NCBI RefSeq assembly: GCF_003332885.2
Contig: NZ_QOWJ01000015.1
Location: 62,001-126,000, forward strand
Direction of reading: 5' to 3'
Source: Paracnuella aquatica
GTDB taxonomy: Bacteria > Bacteroidota > Bacteroidia > Chitinophagales > Chitinophagaceae
DNA: 64,000 bases
A program made the position numbers and the translations under genes. Below are positions 1 through 8,131 of the stretch, in pieces; the stretch's first letter is position 1, and every line of letters begins with the position of its first letter. The notes beneath the pieces are model-generated. The model was not told the origin of the DNA, did no database searches, and worked only from the letters and a program-made list of their open reading frames with translations.

Positions 1-321
1 GGCCTGCACTTCGGCCACATGGCCGGTAAGTGCCCGCACCATCATATACACCACGCCAATCACCGCAGCAATGATCAGGTAAGTAATCACCTCCTGCTGT
101 CTTGCTGCTGCTGGCACATCGGGTTGTTGCGCCACGGCATTTACCAGTAATTTAAAAATGTACAGCGAGCCAAAAAATAGGGCACTTTCCAGCACAATCA
201 TTCCCACGGTAAAGATCACCCGGCCTCGCGTAACGGTCCAGATCAGCCGAAGCGTACGCAGCAGTTTCAGGTTTGCTCTTAGCTGCTGCACCTTATCTTT
301 TATACTTAATCGCTTACTCAT
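1..321 (-). CDS. ABC transporter transmembrane/ATPase protein, N-terminal fragment
   Basis: An open frame starts at the ATG complementary to 319-321 and runs off the left edge, giving 107 residues. The product begins MSKRLSIKDKVQQL, has a basic stretch, then a hydrophobic helix (residues about 37-55, VIFTVGMIVLESALFFGSLY) and a second one near 84-100 (ITYLIIAAVIGVVYMM). This pattern is that of the N-terminal transmembrane domain of ABC-type exporters that carry membrane and ATPase domains in one chain. The ATPase part would lie outside the window, so substrate and direction of transport cannot be judged. It could also be a permease-only subunit. Confidence 0.6.
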   Translation of the reverse strand, partial: MSKRLSIKDKVQQLRANLKLLRTLRLIWTVTRGRVIFTVGMIVLESALFFGSLYIFKLLVNAVAQQPDVPAAARQQEVITYLIIAAVIGVVYMMVRALTGHVAEVQA

Positions 322-616
322 TGCAGTAGGGTTTGCCTGGCAGTGTGTTCTTAAAAAGTTTTAGCCGGCACGGAAAAGCCGGGGTGTTTTGGTTTCTACA
401 AGATGCTGGAGGGAGCTTGGCGCTGTGTTGCCGGCCTGTGCCGTATGAAATTTGTTTGGGGCAAAGTACAGGTGCATGGGTACCCAAATTGTTTGGGGCG
501 GCCTGGTGGTGCTGGCCCTGGGCTTGCACTTTGCGATAGCAGCATTTTTGGAAAAGGGTTTAGGATTAATGCTAAAATACGCGCTGAAATTAGATAATAT
601 TATGCAAACAAACCCA
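322..616. other. intergenic stretch, no gene seen
   Basis: About 295 bases between the start of the ABC transporter fragment and the end of the cyclase-like gene, both on the minus strand. Short open frames exist on both strands but none has a recognisable product. I see no strong hairpin followed by a T-run. It probably holds the promoter of the transporter gene. Confidence 0.5.
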
Positions 617-1735
617 TTAAAAACCTGCGGCAGCCACACTTGAACCGGCCGTTGCGTTGCTTTCCGCTTTTTTTATCCGCAATTGGGCATGCTGGCTCAG
701 TGCCTGCAGGCAAATGGCCGTGGTCAGTTCTTCCGACCCAAAGGTGCTGCGTTTGGCCGGGCCGCCATAATACAGGCACCAGCGCGGCCAGCACCCATTG
801 GATTGCTGACGCAGGAGCAAGTAACTGCAAGCTGCAGCCAACTCGGCGCCGTCATATCCCCAATTAACTAGGGCGCAAACGGCCAAGGCCGTTTCCAGCG
901 CCGAGGCGCCAAAGCTGCCATCGGGTTGGGCATGGGCAAGCACCCGGCTCATGGCTTTTTGGCGCACCAGCTCCAGGCCTTGTACACCGGCTGCGTAACT
1001 CCTTGCAAAAAAGTAGTGCACCGAAAGCGGGTTGCAGTAATATTTATCACAGCGGGCTTCTTCGCCGTTTTCTATAATAGTCTTGATCCAGGCCACAACT
1101 GGTTCTGTTTCGGGCCCTTCGCCCAAATAAGTCAGCACATTGGCATTGACCACGGCATCCACATCGTTGCGGGAGCATTCCATTTTTTTCCAGAAGATCA
1201 GCCCTTTTACCGGTGCCAGGAACTCGCGGAGCGCCAGCCGCCAGTAGGTTTTGTTGGTGTTCCAGCGCCACCGGAAAGCAAACCAGGTATAAAATAGTCC
1301 CTTGCTGTTTCTATTGCCCAGCAGCAACCGGCGCAACGACTGGTGCGGATGATCGATGCCGAGGCGCTGTAGCACGCTGCTCACACAGCTCGAATCATCC
1401 ACATCATAAGGCAGCACCTCGTGGTGGGCCGCCATCCAGGTGTAGTGGTGCCAAGTGCCGCCGGGACCCATATGTGCCCGCAAAAACCAGCCTGCCTGTT
1501 GCAGCATTTTTGCCACCTGCGGCGTTTGGGGCAGCTGCAGCAATGCATCGCAAATCAACGTAGTGGGAAACAGCATATTTACATGCAGCGTCCAACCCTG
1601 CAAGGCCTCATCGCCGCCCATATAACAAACAAATTCACCGTGTGGAAACTGGTGTTGCTCCAGGTAATCGAGGCCCCTTTGTATGGCCGTTTCAATGCGA
1701 GGAATTGCTTCGTTGGCTGGCAGGGTTGTTTTCAA
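617..1735 (-). CDS. Single-domain terpenoid cyclase / prenyltransferase-repeat protein with DxDD motif
   Basis: 372 residues. The sequence shows repeats of the alpha/alpha-toroid kind used by squalene-hopene cyclases and prenyltransferases: an N-terminal helix pair ending in FPHGEF, a GPGGTWHHY segment, HAQPDGSFG and RQQSNGCWPRW, which resemble QW motifs. Around residue 116 it carries DVDDSSCVSSVL, close to the catalytic DxDD(T/S)A segment of class II terpene cyclases, where the central Asp protonates a double bond. Squalene-hopene cyclases have about 630 residues and two toroid domains; this protein has room for only one. It may be a small cyclase or a non-catalytic relative. The substrate is unknown and no isoprenoid genes lie next to it. 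Confidence 0.6.
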   Translation of the reverse strand: MKTTLPANEAIPRIETAIQRGLDYLEQHQFPHGEFVCYMGGDEALQGWTLHVNMLFPTTLICDALLQLPQTPQVAKMLQQAGWFLRAHMGPGGTWHHYTWMAAHHEVLPYDVDDSSCVSSVLQRLGIDHPHQSLRRLLLGNRNSKGLFYTWFAFRWRWNTNKTYWRLALREFLAPVKGLIFWKKMECSRNDVDAVVNANVLTYLGEGPETEPVVAWIKTIIENGEEARCDKYYCNPLSVHYFFARSYAAGVQGLELVRQKAMSRVLAHAQPDGSFGASALETALAVCALVNWGYDGAELAAACSYLLLRQQSNGCWPRWCLYYGGPAKRSTFGSEELTTAICLQALSQHAQLRIKKAESNATAGSSVAAAGF

Positions 1736-1878
1736 CAGCAGGCTATTAGGTGCAGGGCAAAGCTAAACAATGCTGCAGGTTTTGGCAAAAGGCCCAAAGC
1801 CAGGTTCACGGCATGTATCTGCGTGCAAAATGTTGTTCCTGATTAGCCAGCGGCCGCGCCAATCCGGCGCTTGGCGGT

Positions 1879-1886
1879 TATCTTTG
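1879..1886 (+). promoter_or_regulatory. -7 element TATCTTTG of the DUF3109 gene
   Basis: TATCTTTG matches the Bacteroidota -7 consensus TAnnTTTG and lies only 4 bases before the ATG at 1891, which implies a very short or absent leader. No clear -33 TTG is seen at the usual distance, so the promoter may be weak. Confidence 0.35.
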
Positions 1887-1890
1887 CAAC

Positions 1891-2484
1891 ATGATTCAAA
1901 TCGACCAGGTGCTGCTTTCCGATGAAGTGGTGGAAGCGAAATTTGTGTGCGACCTTGCCAAATGCAAGGGCGGCTGTTGCGAAGATGGCGATGCCGGCGC
2001 GCCGGTAGCCGACGAGGAAATGGAAATCATCCGTAAAAACCTGGAAGTGATCCTTCCGTACCTCACTGCTGAAGGCCGTGCCGAGTTGCTGCGCCAAGGC
2101 CTGTTTGTGCAGGATGGCGAATTTGGCTGGGTAACGCCGGTGATCAATGGTGGCATTTGCGCCTATGGTTTTCGCGATGAGCGGGGCATCATTAAATGCG
2201 GCATCGAAGCGGCTTATAACGATGGCAAGCTGGATTGGAAAAAACCCATTTCCTGCCACCTGTTTCCCATCCGCCTCAACGAAACCGATACCTACACGAT
2301 GGTGAACTACGAGCCACGCGAAGTGCTGTGCAAACCGGCCTGTGCGTTTGGCAAAAAACTAAAAGTTCCCGTGTATCAATTCCTGAAAGAAGCGCTGGTG
2401 CGTAAATTTGGAGCAGAGTTTTACGACACCCTGCACCAACTGGCCGTTGAGCATTTCGATGCCGCGCCGGAGAAGAGAAAATAA
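1891..2484 (+). CDS. DUF3109 family cysteine-rich protein
   Basis: 197 residues, matching the usual length of the DUF3109 family, which is widespread in Bacteroidota and of unknown function. Conserved cysteines are clustered: CDLAKCKGGCC near residues 20-30, then KCGIE, SCHLFPIR and CKPAC further on. The spacing suggests binding of a metal ion or an Fe-S cluster, as proposed for the related YkgJ-type zinc/iron-chelating proteins. There is no signal peptide, so it should be cytoplasmic. It precedes lutB on the same strand with about 95 bases between them, filled by an inverted repeat, so co-transcription is possible but interrupted. Confidence 0.8.
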   Translation: MIQIDQVLLSDEVVEAKFVCDLAKCKGGCCEDGDAGAPVADEEMEIIRKNLEVILPYLTAEGRAELLRQGLFVQDGEFGWVTPVINGGICAYGFRDERGIIKCGIEAAYNDGKLDWKKPISCHLFPIRLNETDTYTMVNYEPREVLCKPACAFGKKLKVPVYQFLKEALVRKFGAEFYDTLHQLAVEHFDAAPEKRK

Positions 2485-2572
2485 GTTCAAAGTTCAAGGT
2501 CTAAAGTCTAAAGTTGCATTGCAACAACGGCCCCAAACCTTAAACTTTAAACCTTCAACTTTTAAACCCACA
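2485..2572. repeat. Intergenic imperfect inverted repeat (word type agttcaaag)
   Basis: The left part consists of short related words (agttcaaagttcaagg, tctaaagtctaaagtt) and the right part of their complements (aaaccttaaactttaaacc, ttcaacttttaaacc). It follows directly on the stop codon of the DUF3109 gene and ends just before the lutB start. It belongs to the family of junction hairpins described in the findings. Confidence 0.6.
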
Positions 2573-2579
2573 ACCTCCC

Positions 2580-3956
2580 ATGTCCGAACAGGCCGCCACC
2601 TTCATAGCCAAGAGCACCATCAAAGCCGCCGACCGCGAACACCGCCGCAAGATCAATTTTAATATTGCCAAATACAACGCAGTTGTGCCCGTAGGCAAGC
2701 AGCAGTTTGAGGACGTGCACCATGCCCGTGAACGGGCTAAAAACCGCAAGTGGCAGGCCATCGAAAACCTGGACCAGCACCTCTTGGCTTTTGAGCAAAA
2801 AATAACTGCCCGTGGCGCCAAAGTGCTGTGGGCCGAAACCGCCGAAGAGGCGCTGGAAGAAGTGCGTAAAATTTGCGCAGCTAAAAATTGCCGCACCTTG
2901 GTAAAAAGCAAAAGCATGGTTACGGAGGAAATTCACCTCAACCGGTTTTTGGAGGAGCAAGGCATTGAAAGCGTGGAAACCGACCTCGGCGAATACATAC
3001 AGCAACTCGATGGCGAGCCGCCTTACCATATTGTTACGCCGGCCATGCACAAAAGCAAGGAAGATGTGGCCCGCCTGTTTGCCCAAAAACTGGGCACTTC
3101 ACCCAATCTTTCGCCCAGCGAGCTAACGCTGGTGGCCCGCGACAAGCTGCGCGAAAAATACGCCAGCGCCGAAGTGGGCCTTACCGGCGCCAACTTTATT
3201 GTGGCCGATGTGGGCGGCATTGCCGTTACGGAAAACGAAGGCAATGCAAGGCTGAGCTGCGCCCTGCCCAAAACACACATTGTGGTGGTGGGCATCGAAA
3301 AAGTAATTCCTTCCATCAACGACCTGCCGCTGTTTTGGCCGTTGCTGTCCACGTTTGGAACGGGGCAAAAAGTAACGGTGTATAATTCATTGGTAACCGG
3401 CCCACGCCAGCCCGGCGAAGTGGACGGCCCCGAGGAATTGTACGTGATCCTCCTCGACAACGGCCGCACCAACCTGCTGGCCGACCCGGTAAGCCGCGAG
3501 GCGTTGTACTGCATTCGTTGCGGTGCCTGCCTCAATGCCTGCCCGGTGTATAAAAATATTGGCGGACACACCTATCAAACCACGTACAGCGGGCCTATTG
3601 GGGCTGTAATAACGCCGCACCTCAAGGGCATGGACGAGTGGAAGCACCTGAGCTATGCATCGTCGTTGTGCGGCAACTGCACCGAAGTATGTGCGGTAAA
3701 AATTAACCTGCACGAACTGCTGCTGCACAACCGCTCCGAAGCGGTGCAGGAAGGCGCCGCAACAATGGCAGAACGCACCGCATGGAAGTTGTGGAAAAGG
3801 GCCATGCTGCACCGCAGCCTGATGAACCTGGCGCCGGGCACCATGAAAGGCTGGGTGGTGAACCGTTTTGTAAAAGAATGGAAAGCACACCGCGCCGACC
3901 TGGTGTTTCCTAAGAAAACCTTCAACCAGATGTGGCGGGAAGAGGAGCGTAGTTAA
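2580..3956 (+). CDS. lutB: LutB/LldF-type iron-sulfur lactate utilisation protein
   Basis: 458 residues, typical for LutB. An N-terminal LUD domain (roughly residues 60-290) contains VTENEGNARL and the segment VVVGIEKVIPS conserved in the family. It is followed by ferredoxin-like cysteine clusters: CIRCGACLNACPVY near residue 310 and CGNCTEVC near residue 363, which should bind two 4Fe-4S clusters. In the known LutABC complex, LutB takes part in electron transfer during oxidation of L-lactate to pyruvate. LutA and LutC are not next to it here; neighbours are a DUF3109 gene and a deacetylase-like gene. The ATG at 2580 lies directly after the junction repeat. Confidence 0.88.
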   Translation: MSEQAATFIAKSTIKAADREHRRKINFNIAKYNAVVPVGKQQFEDVHHARERAKNRKWQAIENLDQHLLAFEQKITARGAKVLWAETAEEALEEVRKICAAKNCRTLVKSKSMVTEEIHLNRFLEEQGIESVETDLGEYIQQLDGEPPYHIVTPAMHKSKEDVARLFAQKLGTSPNLSPSELTLVARDKLREKYASAEVGLTGANFIVADVGGIAVTENEGNARLSCALPKTHIVVVGIEKVIPSINDLPLFWPLLSTFGTGQKVTVYNSLVTGPRQPGEVDGPEELYVILLDNGRTNLLADPVSREALYCIRCGACLNACPVYKNIGGHTYQTTYSGPIGAVITPHLKGMDEWKHLSYASSLCGNCTEVCAVKINLHELLLHNRSEAVQEGAATMAERTAWKLWKRAMLHRSLMNLAPGTMKGWVVNRFVKEWKAHRADLVFPKKTFNQMWREEERS

Positions 3957-4036
3957 TTATAAATGATGAATGATGCGTTATGAATGATTGGGGTTTTCCT
4001 CAATTCATCATCTATAATTCATAATTCATCATTTTT
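3957..4036. repeat. Intergenic imperfect inverted repeat (word type gatgaatgatg)
   Basis: After the lutB stop codon the sequence runs aaatgatgaatgatgcgttatgaatg, and after a short GC-richer loop the complementary words follow (aattcatcatctataattcataattcatcattt). The transcript could fold into a long, AT-rich hairpin followed by T residues, so it may also stop lutB transcription. Confidence 0.6.
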
Positions 4037-4079
4037 TATATCTGTTGGCGGCTTAAATTGCTAACTAAACCATACGCCT

Positions 4080-5387
4080 GTGCTCCTGTACGCCCATTCC
4101 ATAACGCCCCGTTTAAAGTATGTGGCCGATTTTCTGTCGCGGTACTATGAGCATCCGTTTAAGGTGATGGCCAACGAGGGGGCTTATGCCGAAGCCGAAG
4201 AGCCTAAGATCAACTATTCGCACCAGCGCATCAGCAACGGCGAGTTGTACATCAAGCCTTGTCCTATTTTATCCGAAACAGAAAAGCGCCGCTTTACGCT
4301 GCACATCGTGGAGCACAACGGCTACAAGGTTTTTTTTGAAACCACCGGCGACCTCGGCTTCGATCTTTTTGCCGGCATATTTTACCTGCTAACCCGTTTT
4401 GAAGAATACCTGCCGCATGCAAAAGATGCGTACGGCCGCTTTTCGCATGAAGCATCGCTGGCGCACCGGGAGGAGTTTTTGCACCTGCCGCTGATCAACA
4501 TTTGGCTTGAAGATTTTCGCACTGTGTTGCAGGAACGCTTTCCCGGCATTCAATTGCAAAAGCTGCAGTTCCAGTTTGAACCTACTTACGATATTGACAT
4601 TGCCTGGTGCCACCGCTACAAACCAGCCAAGGTAAGGTGGGGGCGCATTTTGCAAGCCATTGCCCGCTTTAAGTTTGGGCAGGCCAGCCGCCATATAAAA
4701 GTGCTGAAAGGAAAATTGCCCGATCCATACGATTCGTTTGAATGGCTGGATAGCCTGCACCAGCAGTATGGACTGAAGCCGGTGTATTTTATTTTGGCTG
4801 CTATTGAAAAAGGGCGGTTCGATAAAAATACTGATGTGCATGTGCCGCAGTTTGGCCAGTTGATTCATGCGCTGGGAACGAGGTATACCATTGGCATGCA
4901 CCCGTCGTGGTTCAGCGGCGATCATAAAGCGGCCATGGGCCGCGAAAAAGCATTTGTGGAAAAAGCGGCGCACCAGCACATCATGCATTCCAGGCAGCAC
5001 TACATCCGCATGTCGATGCCGCACACTTACCACCGCCTGCAGGAGCTGGGCATCAAACACGAATATTCAATGGGATACGGCACCATCAATGGTTTCCGCG
5101 CATCGGTGGCCACGCCATTTTATTGGTACGACCTGGAGCAGGAAGCGCAAACCGACCTCCTGATTCACCCGTTTTGTTTTATGGATGCCAATGCCTACCA
5201 CGAGCAAAAACTATCACCCGACGAAGCCCTTTCCGAGCTGCGCGAACTGCTTCGGGTAACCCGCTCCGTTGGCGGCACCATGGGCACGCTGTGGCACAAC
5301 CATTTTTTAGGAACCGCACCGGAATTTGAAGGCTGGCGGGAAGTGTATGAGCAGTTTGTGCAGGAAGCAGTGGCAAGTCAAAAGTAA
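4080..5387 (+). CDS. Polysaccharide deacetylase-like family protein
   Basis: 435 residues. The sequence resembles Bacteroidota proteins annotated as polysaccharide deacetylase family with an extra N-terminal domain. Visible marks are FEPTYDIDIAW (a DID motif like the metal-binding aspartates of NodB-type deacetylases) near residue 165, TIGMHPSW near 268 and the C-terminal HNHFLG. The last two could supply metal-binding histidines. Start: GTG at 4080 is the only sensible start because an in-frame TAA lies at 4062-4064. There is no signal peptide, which is unusual for an enzyme acting on wall or capsule polymers; a cytoplasmic role or another substrate is possible. Confidence 0.65.
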   Translation: MLLYAHSITPRLKYVADFLSRYYEHPFKVMANEGAYAEAEEPKINYSHQRISNGELYIKPCPILSETEKRRFTLHIVEHNGYKVFFETTGDLGFDLFAGIFYLLTRFEEYLPHAKDAYGRFSHEASLAHREEFLHLPLINIWLEDFRTVLQERFPGIQLQKLQFQFEPTYDIDIAWCHRYKPAKVRWGRILQAIARFKFGQASRHIKVLKGKLPDPYDSFEWLDSLHQQYGLKPVYFILAAIEKGRFDKNTDVHVPQFGQLIHALGTRYTIGMHPSWFSGDHKAAMGREKAFVEKAAHQHIMHSRQHYIRMSMPHTYHRLQELGIKHEYSMGYGTINGFRASVATPFYWYDLEQEAQTDLLIHPFCFMDANAYHEQKLSPDEALSELRELLRVTRSVGGTMGTLWHNHFLGTAPEFEGWREVYEQFVQEAVASQK

Positions 5388-5466
5388 AAATTTAAAAGTC
5401 AAAATGGGGAAGACTTGCGGTCAATGCAAAGCTCCTTTTTGCCTTTTCACTTTTCACCTTTGCCCT
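5383..5466. repeat. Intergenic imperfect inverted repeat between convergent genes
   Basis: Words agtcaaaagtaaaaatttaaaag on the left are answered by ccttttcacttttcacctttg on the right. The element lies between the ends of two convergent genes and overlaps the last codons of the left one, so it could stop transcription from both sides. Confidence 0.5.
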
Positions 5467-5467
5467 T

Positions 5468-6412
5468 CTATTTCACCGCCTTATTTACCAGCCACACGCC
5501 ATACAGCGTAATGAGTGTGCCCACAATAATAAACACGGTTAGGGGCTCGCTGAAAAACAGCGCACTGAGCACAATGGCAATTACCGGGTTGATATAAGCA
5601 TACAGCGACACCTGCGCTGTGGGCAGGCGCTGCAGCGCATAGAGGTACGCCACAAATGCAGCCACTGAACTAAACACCGTAAGATAGGCTATGGCTGCCC
5701 ACGACTGCCACGGAATGGCTTTGATAGATACATCATTGCCGGTGGCTGTCACCGTTCCGTACAGCACCACACCCGAAATGGTCATTTGCAGGCCCAGCGA
5801 AAAATACGGGTTAAACGAGGCCGCATGTTTTTTGGTGTACAACGTGCCCACTGCCCAGGTCCAGGTGGCAAAAAGGGAAATCAGAATGCCGAAAAGGAAA
5901 TCGGGATTGAACAACTCGGAGAGGTGTTCGTAAAAAATAACGCAGATGCCTCCAAAGCCAATGGCTAGGCCGGTAAGTGCCGCCGGCTTGGGTCGCGTTT
6001 TATCTACCACCAATGCAATTACCACCAGCCAGAGCGGAAAGATGGCGCCAATGATGGCGGCCAGTCCTGCCGGGATAAATTTTACACCCCAGGTGGATAA
6101 TCCATTACTGAGCACAAAGTTGAACAGGGAAAGAATCAGGATGGTGCGCCACTCGCGGCCGCGGGGCCATGGCGCTCCTTTGATGACGTAAAAAACAATA
6201 TAGCACAAGCCGCCCAACACCTGCCTGATGGCGGCCAGTTGCAACGCCGGCATATATTTTACGCCCTGCCGCGAAGCGATCCAGGTGGTGCCCCAAAGAA
6301 AACACACCAGGCCAAGCGCCACCAGGGCCGGTCCTTTGCCTTTCGATTTGCTTTCGGGTTGCAACAAATGTGCTGCGCTGGCGGTTGCCGTTGTTTTACT
6401 GTCCTGTTCCAC
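5468..6412 (-). CDS. EamA-type DMT superfamily transporter
   Basis: 314 residues with about ten hydrophobic helices in two homologous halves, the pattern of EamA (DUF6) exporters of small metabolites. The first half begins ALGLVCFLWGTTWIASRQG and the second half starts near residue 170 (LFGILISLFATWTWAVGTLYTKK), both with the conserved W/G pattern of the family. Residues 1-25 (rich in T, A, K and Q) are polar and cytoplasmic. The substrate is not predictable. It shares no operon: the purH terminator separates it from the upstream gene on the same strand. Confidence 0.85.
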   Translation of the reverse strand: MEQDSKTTATASAAHLLQPESKSKGKGPALVALGLVCFLWGTTWIASRQGVKYMPALQLAAIRQVLGGLCYIVFYVIKGAPWPRGREWRTILILSLFNFVLSNGLSTWGVKFIPAGLAAIIGAIFPLWLVVIALVVDKTRPKPAALTGLAIGFGGICVIFYEHLSELFNPDFLFGILISLFATWTWAVGTLYTKKHAASFNPYFSLGLQMTISGVVLYGTVTATGNDVSIKAIPWQSWAAIAYLTVFSSVAAFVAYLYALQRLPTAQVSLYAYINPVIAIVLSALFFSEPLTVFIIVGTLITLYGVWLVNKAVK

Positions 6413-6448
6413 TATTGCTGCGGGTTGGTACCCGTTTTTATAAAAAAA

Positions 6449-6517
6449 ATCGGCGCCCTTACTGCGCTGAACCTACAGGGCCAAACGGGCCGGGTAAACT
6501 GGGGCAAGGGCGCCGAT
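6449..6517 (-). terminator. Intrinsic terminator of purH
   Basis: The arms 6506-6517 and 6449-6460 form a perfect 12-bp stem (ATCGGCGCCCTT paired with AAGGGCGCCGAT, minus strand), followed on the minus strand by a run of eight T. The 45-base loop holds a further GC-rich hairpin. It begins 12 bases after the purH stop codon. Confidence 0.85.
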
Positions 6518-6528
6518 GGTATGAAAAG

Positions 6529-8046
6529 TTAGTGCCGGAAATGGCGCATGCCGGTCATTACCAGCGCCAAGCCTTTCTCCTGGCAGTAGGCAATGCTGTC
6601 CTTATCGCGGATGGAGCCGCCGGGCTGGATAAATGCTGTGATGCCCGCTTCGTGGCCCAGTTGCACACAGTCGTTGAATGGGAAAAATGCATCGGAAGCC
6701 ATCACGGCGCCAGCCAGATCAAAGTTGAATTGCTTAGCCTTTTCCACCGCGTGGCGCAGGGCATCGATGCGGCTCGTTTGCCCGCAACCTTTACCCACCA
6801 ATTGCCCGCCTTTTACCAACGCAATGGCGTTCGATTTTAAGTGCTTGCACACAATGTTGGCAAACTCCAGGTCTTTGCGTTCGGCATCAGAGCTTTGGCG
6901 ACCGCCCACTTCTTCCCATTTTTCAAAATTGCCCAGATCCTTGCCTTGCTGCAGGGTTCCGTTTACGGCGTTTTTGTAAATGTTCGGCGTGGTGTTGGTG
7001 GCTTTCAACTGCAGCAAAATGCGGTTCTTTTTGGCCTGCAGTACCTGCATCGCTTCTTCAGAGAAAGAAGGTGCAATTAACACTTCAAAAAAGATTTCCG
7101 AAATGGCGTTGGCAGTAGCAGCATCCACTTCTTTGTTGGTTACCAGCACGCCACCAAAAGCGCTTTCGGGGTCGCCGGCCAGCGCATCTTTCCATGCTTC
7201 GGCTACCGATGCCCGTGAGGAGATGCCGCAAACATTGGTGTGTTTGATGATGGCAAAAACAGCATCGTTGGTACCATCAAATTCTTTGATCAATTCAATG
7301 GCTGCATCCACATCCACCAGGTTGTTGTAGGAAAGTTCCTTGCCGTGGAGTTGTGCAAAACACTGGCCCAGGTCGCCGTGGAAAATGGCGGTCTGGTGCG
7401 GGTTTTCGCCGTAGCGCAACACGGTTTGCTGGCCGGCACCCAGCACGGTCAGTGCGGTATCGGGGTTAAAATAATTGTTGATGGCAATATCGTAATCGGC
7501 CACGATCTGGAAGGCTTTGGCCGCAAATGCACGGCGCTGTTCCAAGGTGGTTTCACCGCCCTGCTGCGCTAAAATTTCTACCAGCTTGCTGTAATCATCT
7601 TTCGATGCAATAACGGCTACATCCGAAAAGTTTTTGGCCGCACCGCGGATCATCGAAGGGCCGCCGATGTCGATCTTTTCAATGATGGCTTTTTCCTCCG
7701 TGGTGTTGGCAACTGTTTCCTGAAAAGGATACAGGTCCACAATCACCAGGTCTATCTCGGGGATCTTGTACTGCGCCATTTCCTGCAGGTCAGTATCCAC
7801 GGCACGGCGGCCGAGGATGCCACCAAACACCGCGGGGTGCAGGGTTTTTACACGGCCACCCAAAATAGACGGGTAGGTGGTGAGGCTTTCTACCGGCACC
7901 ACTTCAATGCCCAGTGCTTCAATGAATTGCTGGGTACCACCGGTGGAATAAATGGTAGTGCCTTGTGCCTGTAGCTGGCGTACCACGGGCTCCAGACCAT
8001 CTTTGTAAAAAACGGAAATAAGTGCAGCGTTGATCTTTTTGTTCAT
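6529..8046 (-). CDS. purH: Bifunctional AICAR formyltransferase / IMP cyclohydrolase
   Basis: 505 residues, the normal PurH length. It catalyses the last two steps of purine synthesis: formylation of AICAR with 10-formyl-THF and closure to IMP. The N-terminal cyclohydrolase (MGS-like) domain spans about 1-145 with STGGTQQF (34-41) and GGRVKTLHP (63-71). The formyltransferase domain follows with LRYGENPHQ (210-218) and the catalytic Lys-His pair in IIKHTNVCG (K268, H269). I chose the ATG at 8044-8046; the open frame extends 49 codons further upstream, but that part has no family similarity and runs over the promoter. A strong terminator follows. Confidence 0.95.
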   Translation of the reverse strand: MNKKINAALISVFYKDGLEPVVRQLQAQGTTIYSTGGTQQFIEALGIEVVPVESLTTYPSILGGRVKTLHPAVFGGILGRRAVDTDLQEMAQYKIPEIDLVIVDLYPFQETVANTTEEKAIIEKIDIGGPSMIRGAAKNFSDVAVIASKDDYSKLVEILAQQGGETTLEQRRAFAAKAFQIVADYDIAINNYFNPDTALTVLGAGQQTVLRYGENPHQTAIFHGDLGQCFAQLHGKELSYNNLVDVDAAIELIKEFDGTNDAVFAIIKHTNVCGISSRASVAEAWKDALAGDPESAFGGVLVTNKEVDAATANAISEIFFEVLIAPSFSEEAMQVLQAKKNRILLQLKATNTTPNIYKNAVNGTLQQGKDLGNFEKWEEVGGRQSSDAERKDLEFANIVCKHLKSNAIALVKGGQLVGKGCGQTSRIDALRHAVEKAKQFNFDLAGAVMASDAFFPFNDCVQLGHEAGITAFIQPGGSIRDKDSIAYCQEKGLALVMTGMRHFRH

Positions 8047-8101
8047 AAAAATGGGGTTGAGGGGCGCAATCGAAAGTGGGGCCAAGGTGGCCGGAAAGGC
8101 G

Positions 8102-8131
8102 CAAAGGTAGGCGTCTACCATTGCATCACAA
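8102..8131 (-). promoter_or_regulatory. Promoter of purH (TTG-N19-TACCTTTG)
   Basis: On the minus strand TTTTG (its TTG at 8129-8131) is followed after 19 bases by TACCTTTG (8102-8109), a full match to the Bacteroidota consensus TTG-N19-TAnnTTTG. Transcription would start near 8095, about 50 bases before the purH ATG. The promoter overlaps the last codons of comEC. Confidence 0.65.
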
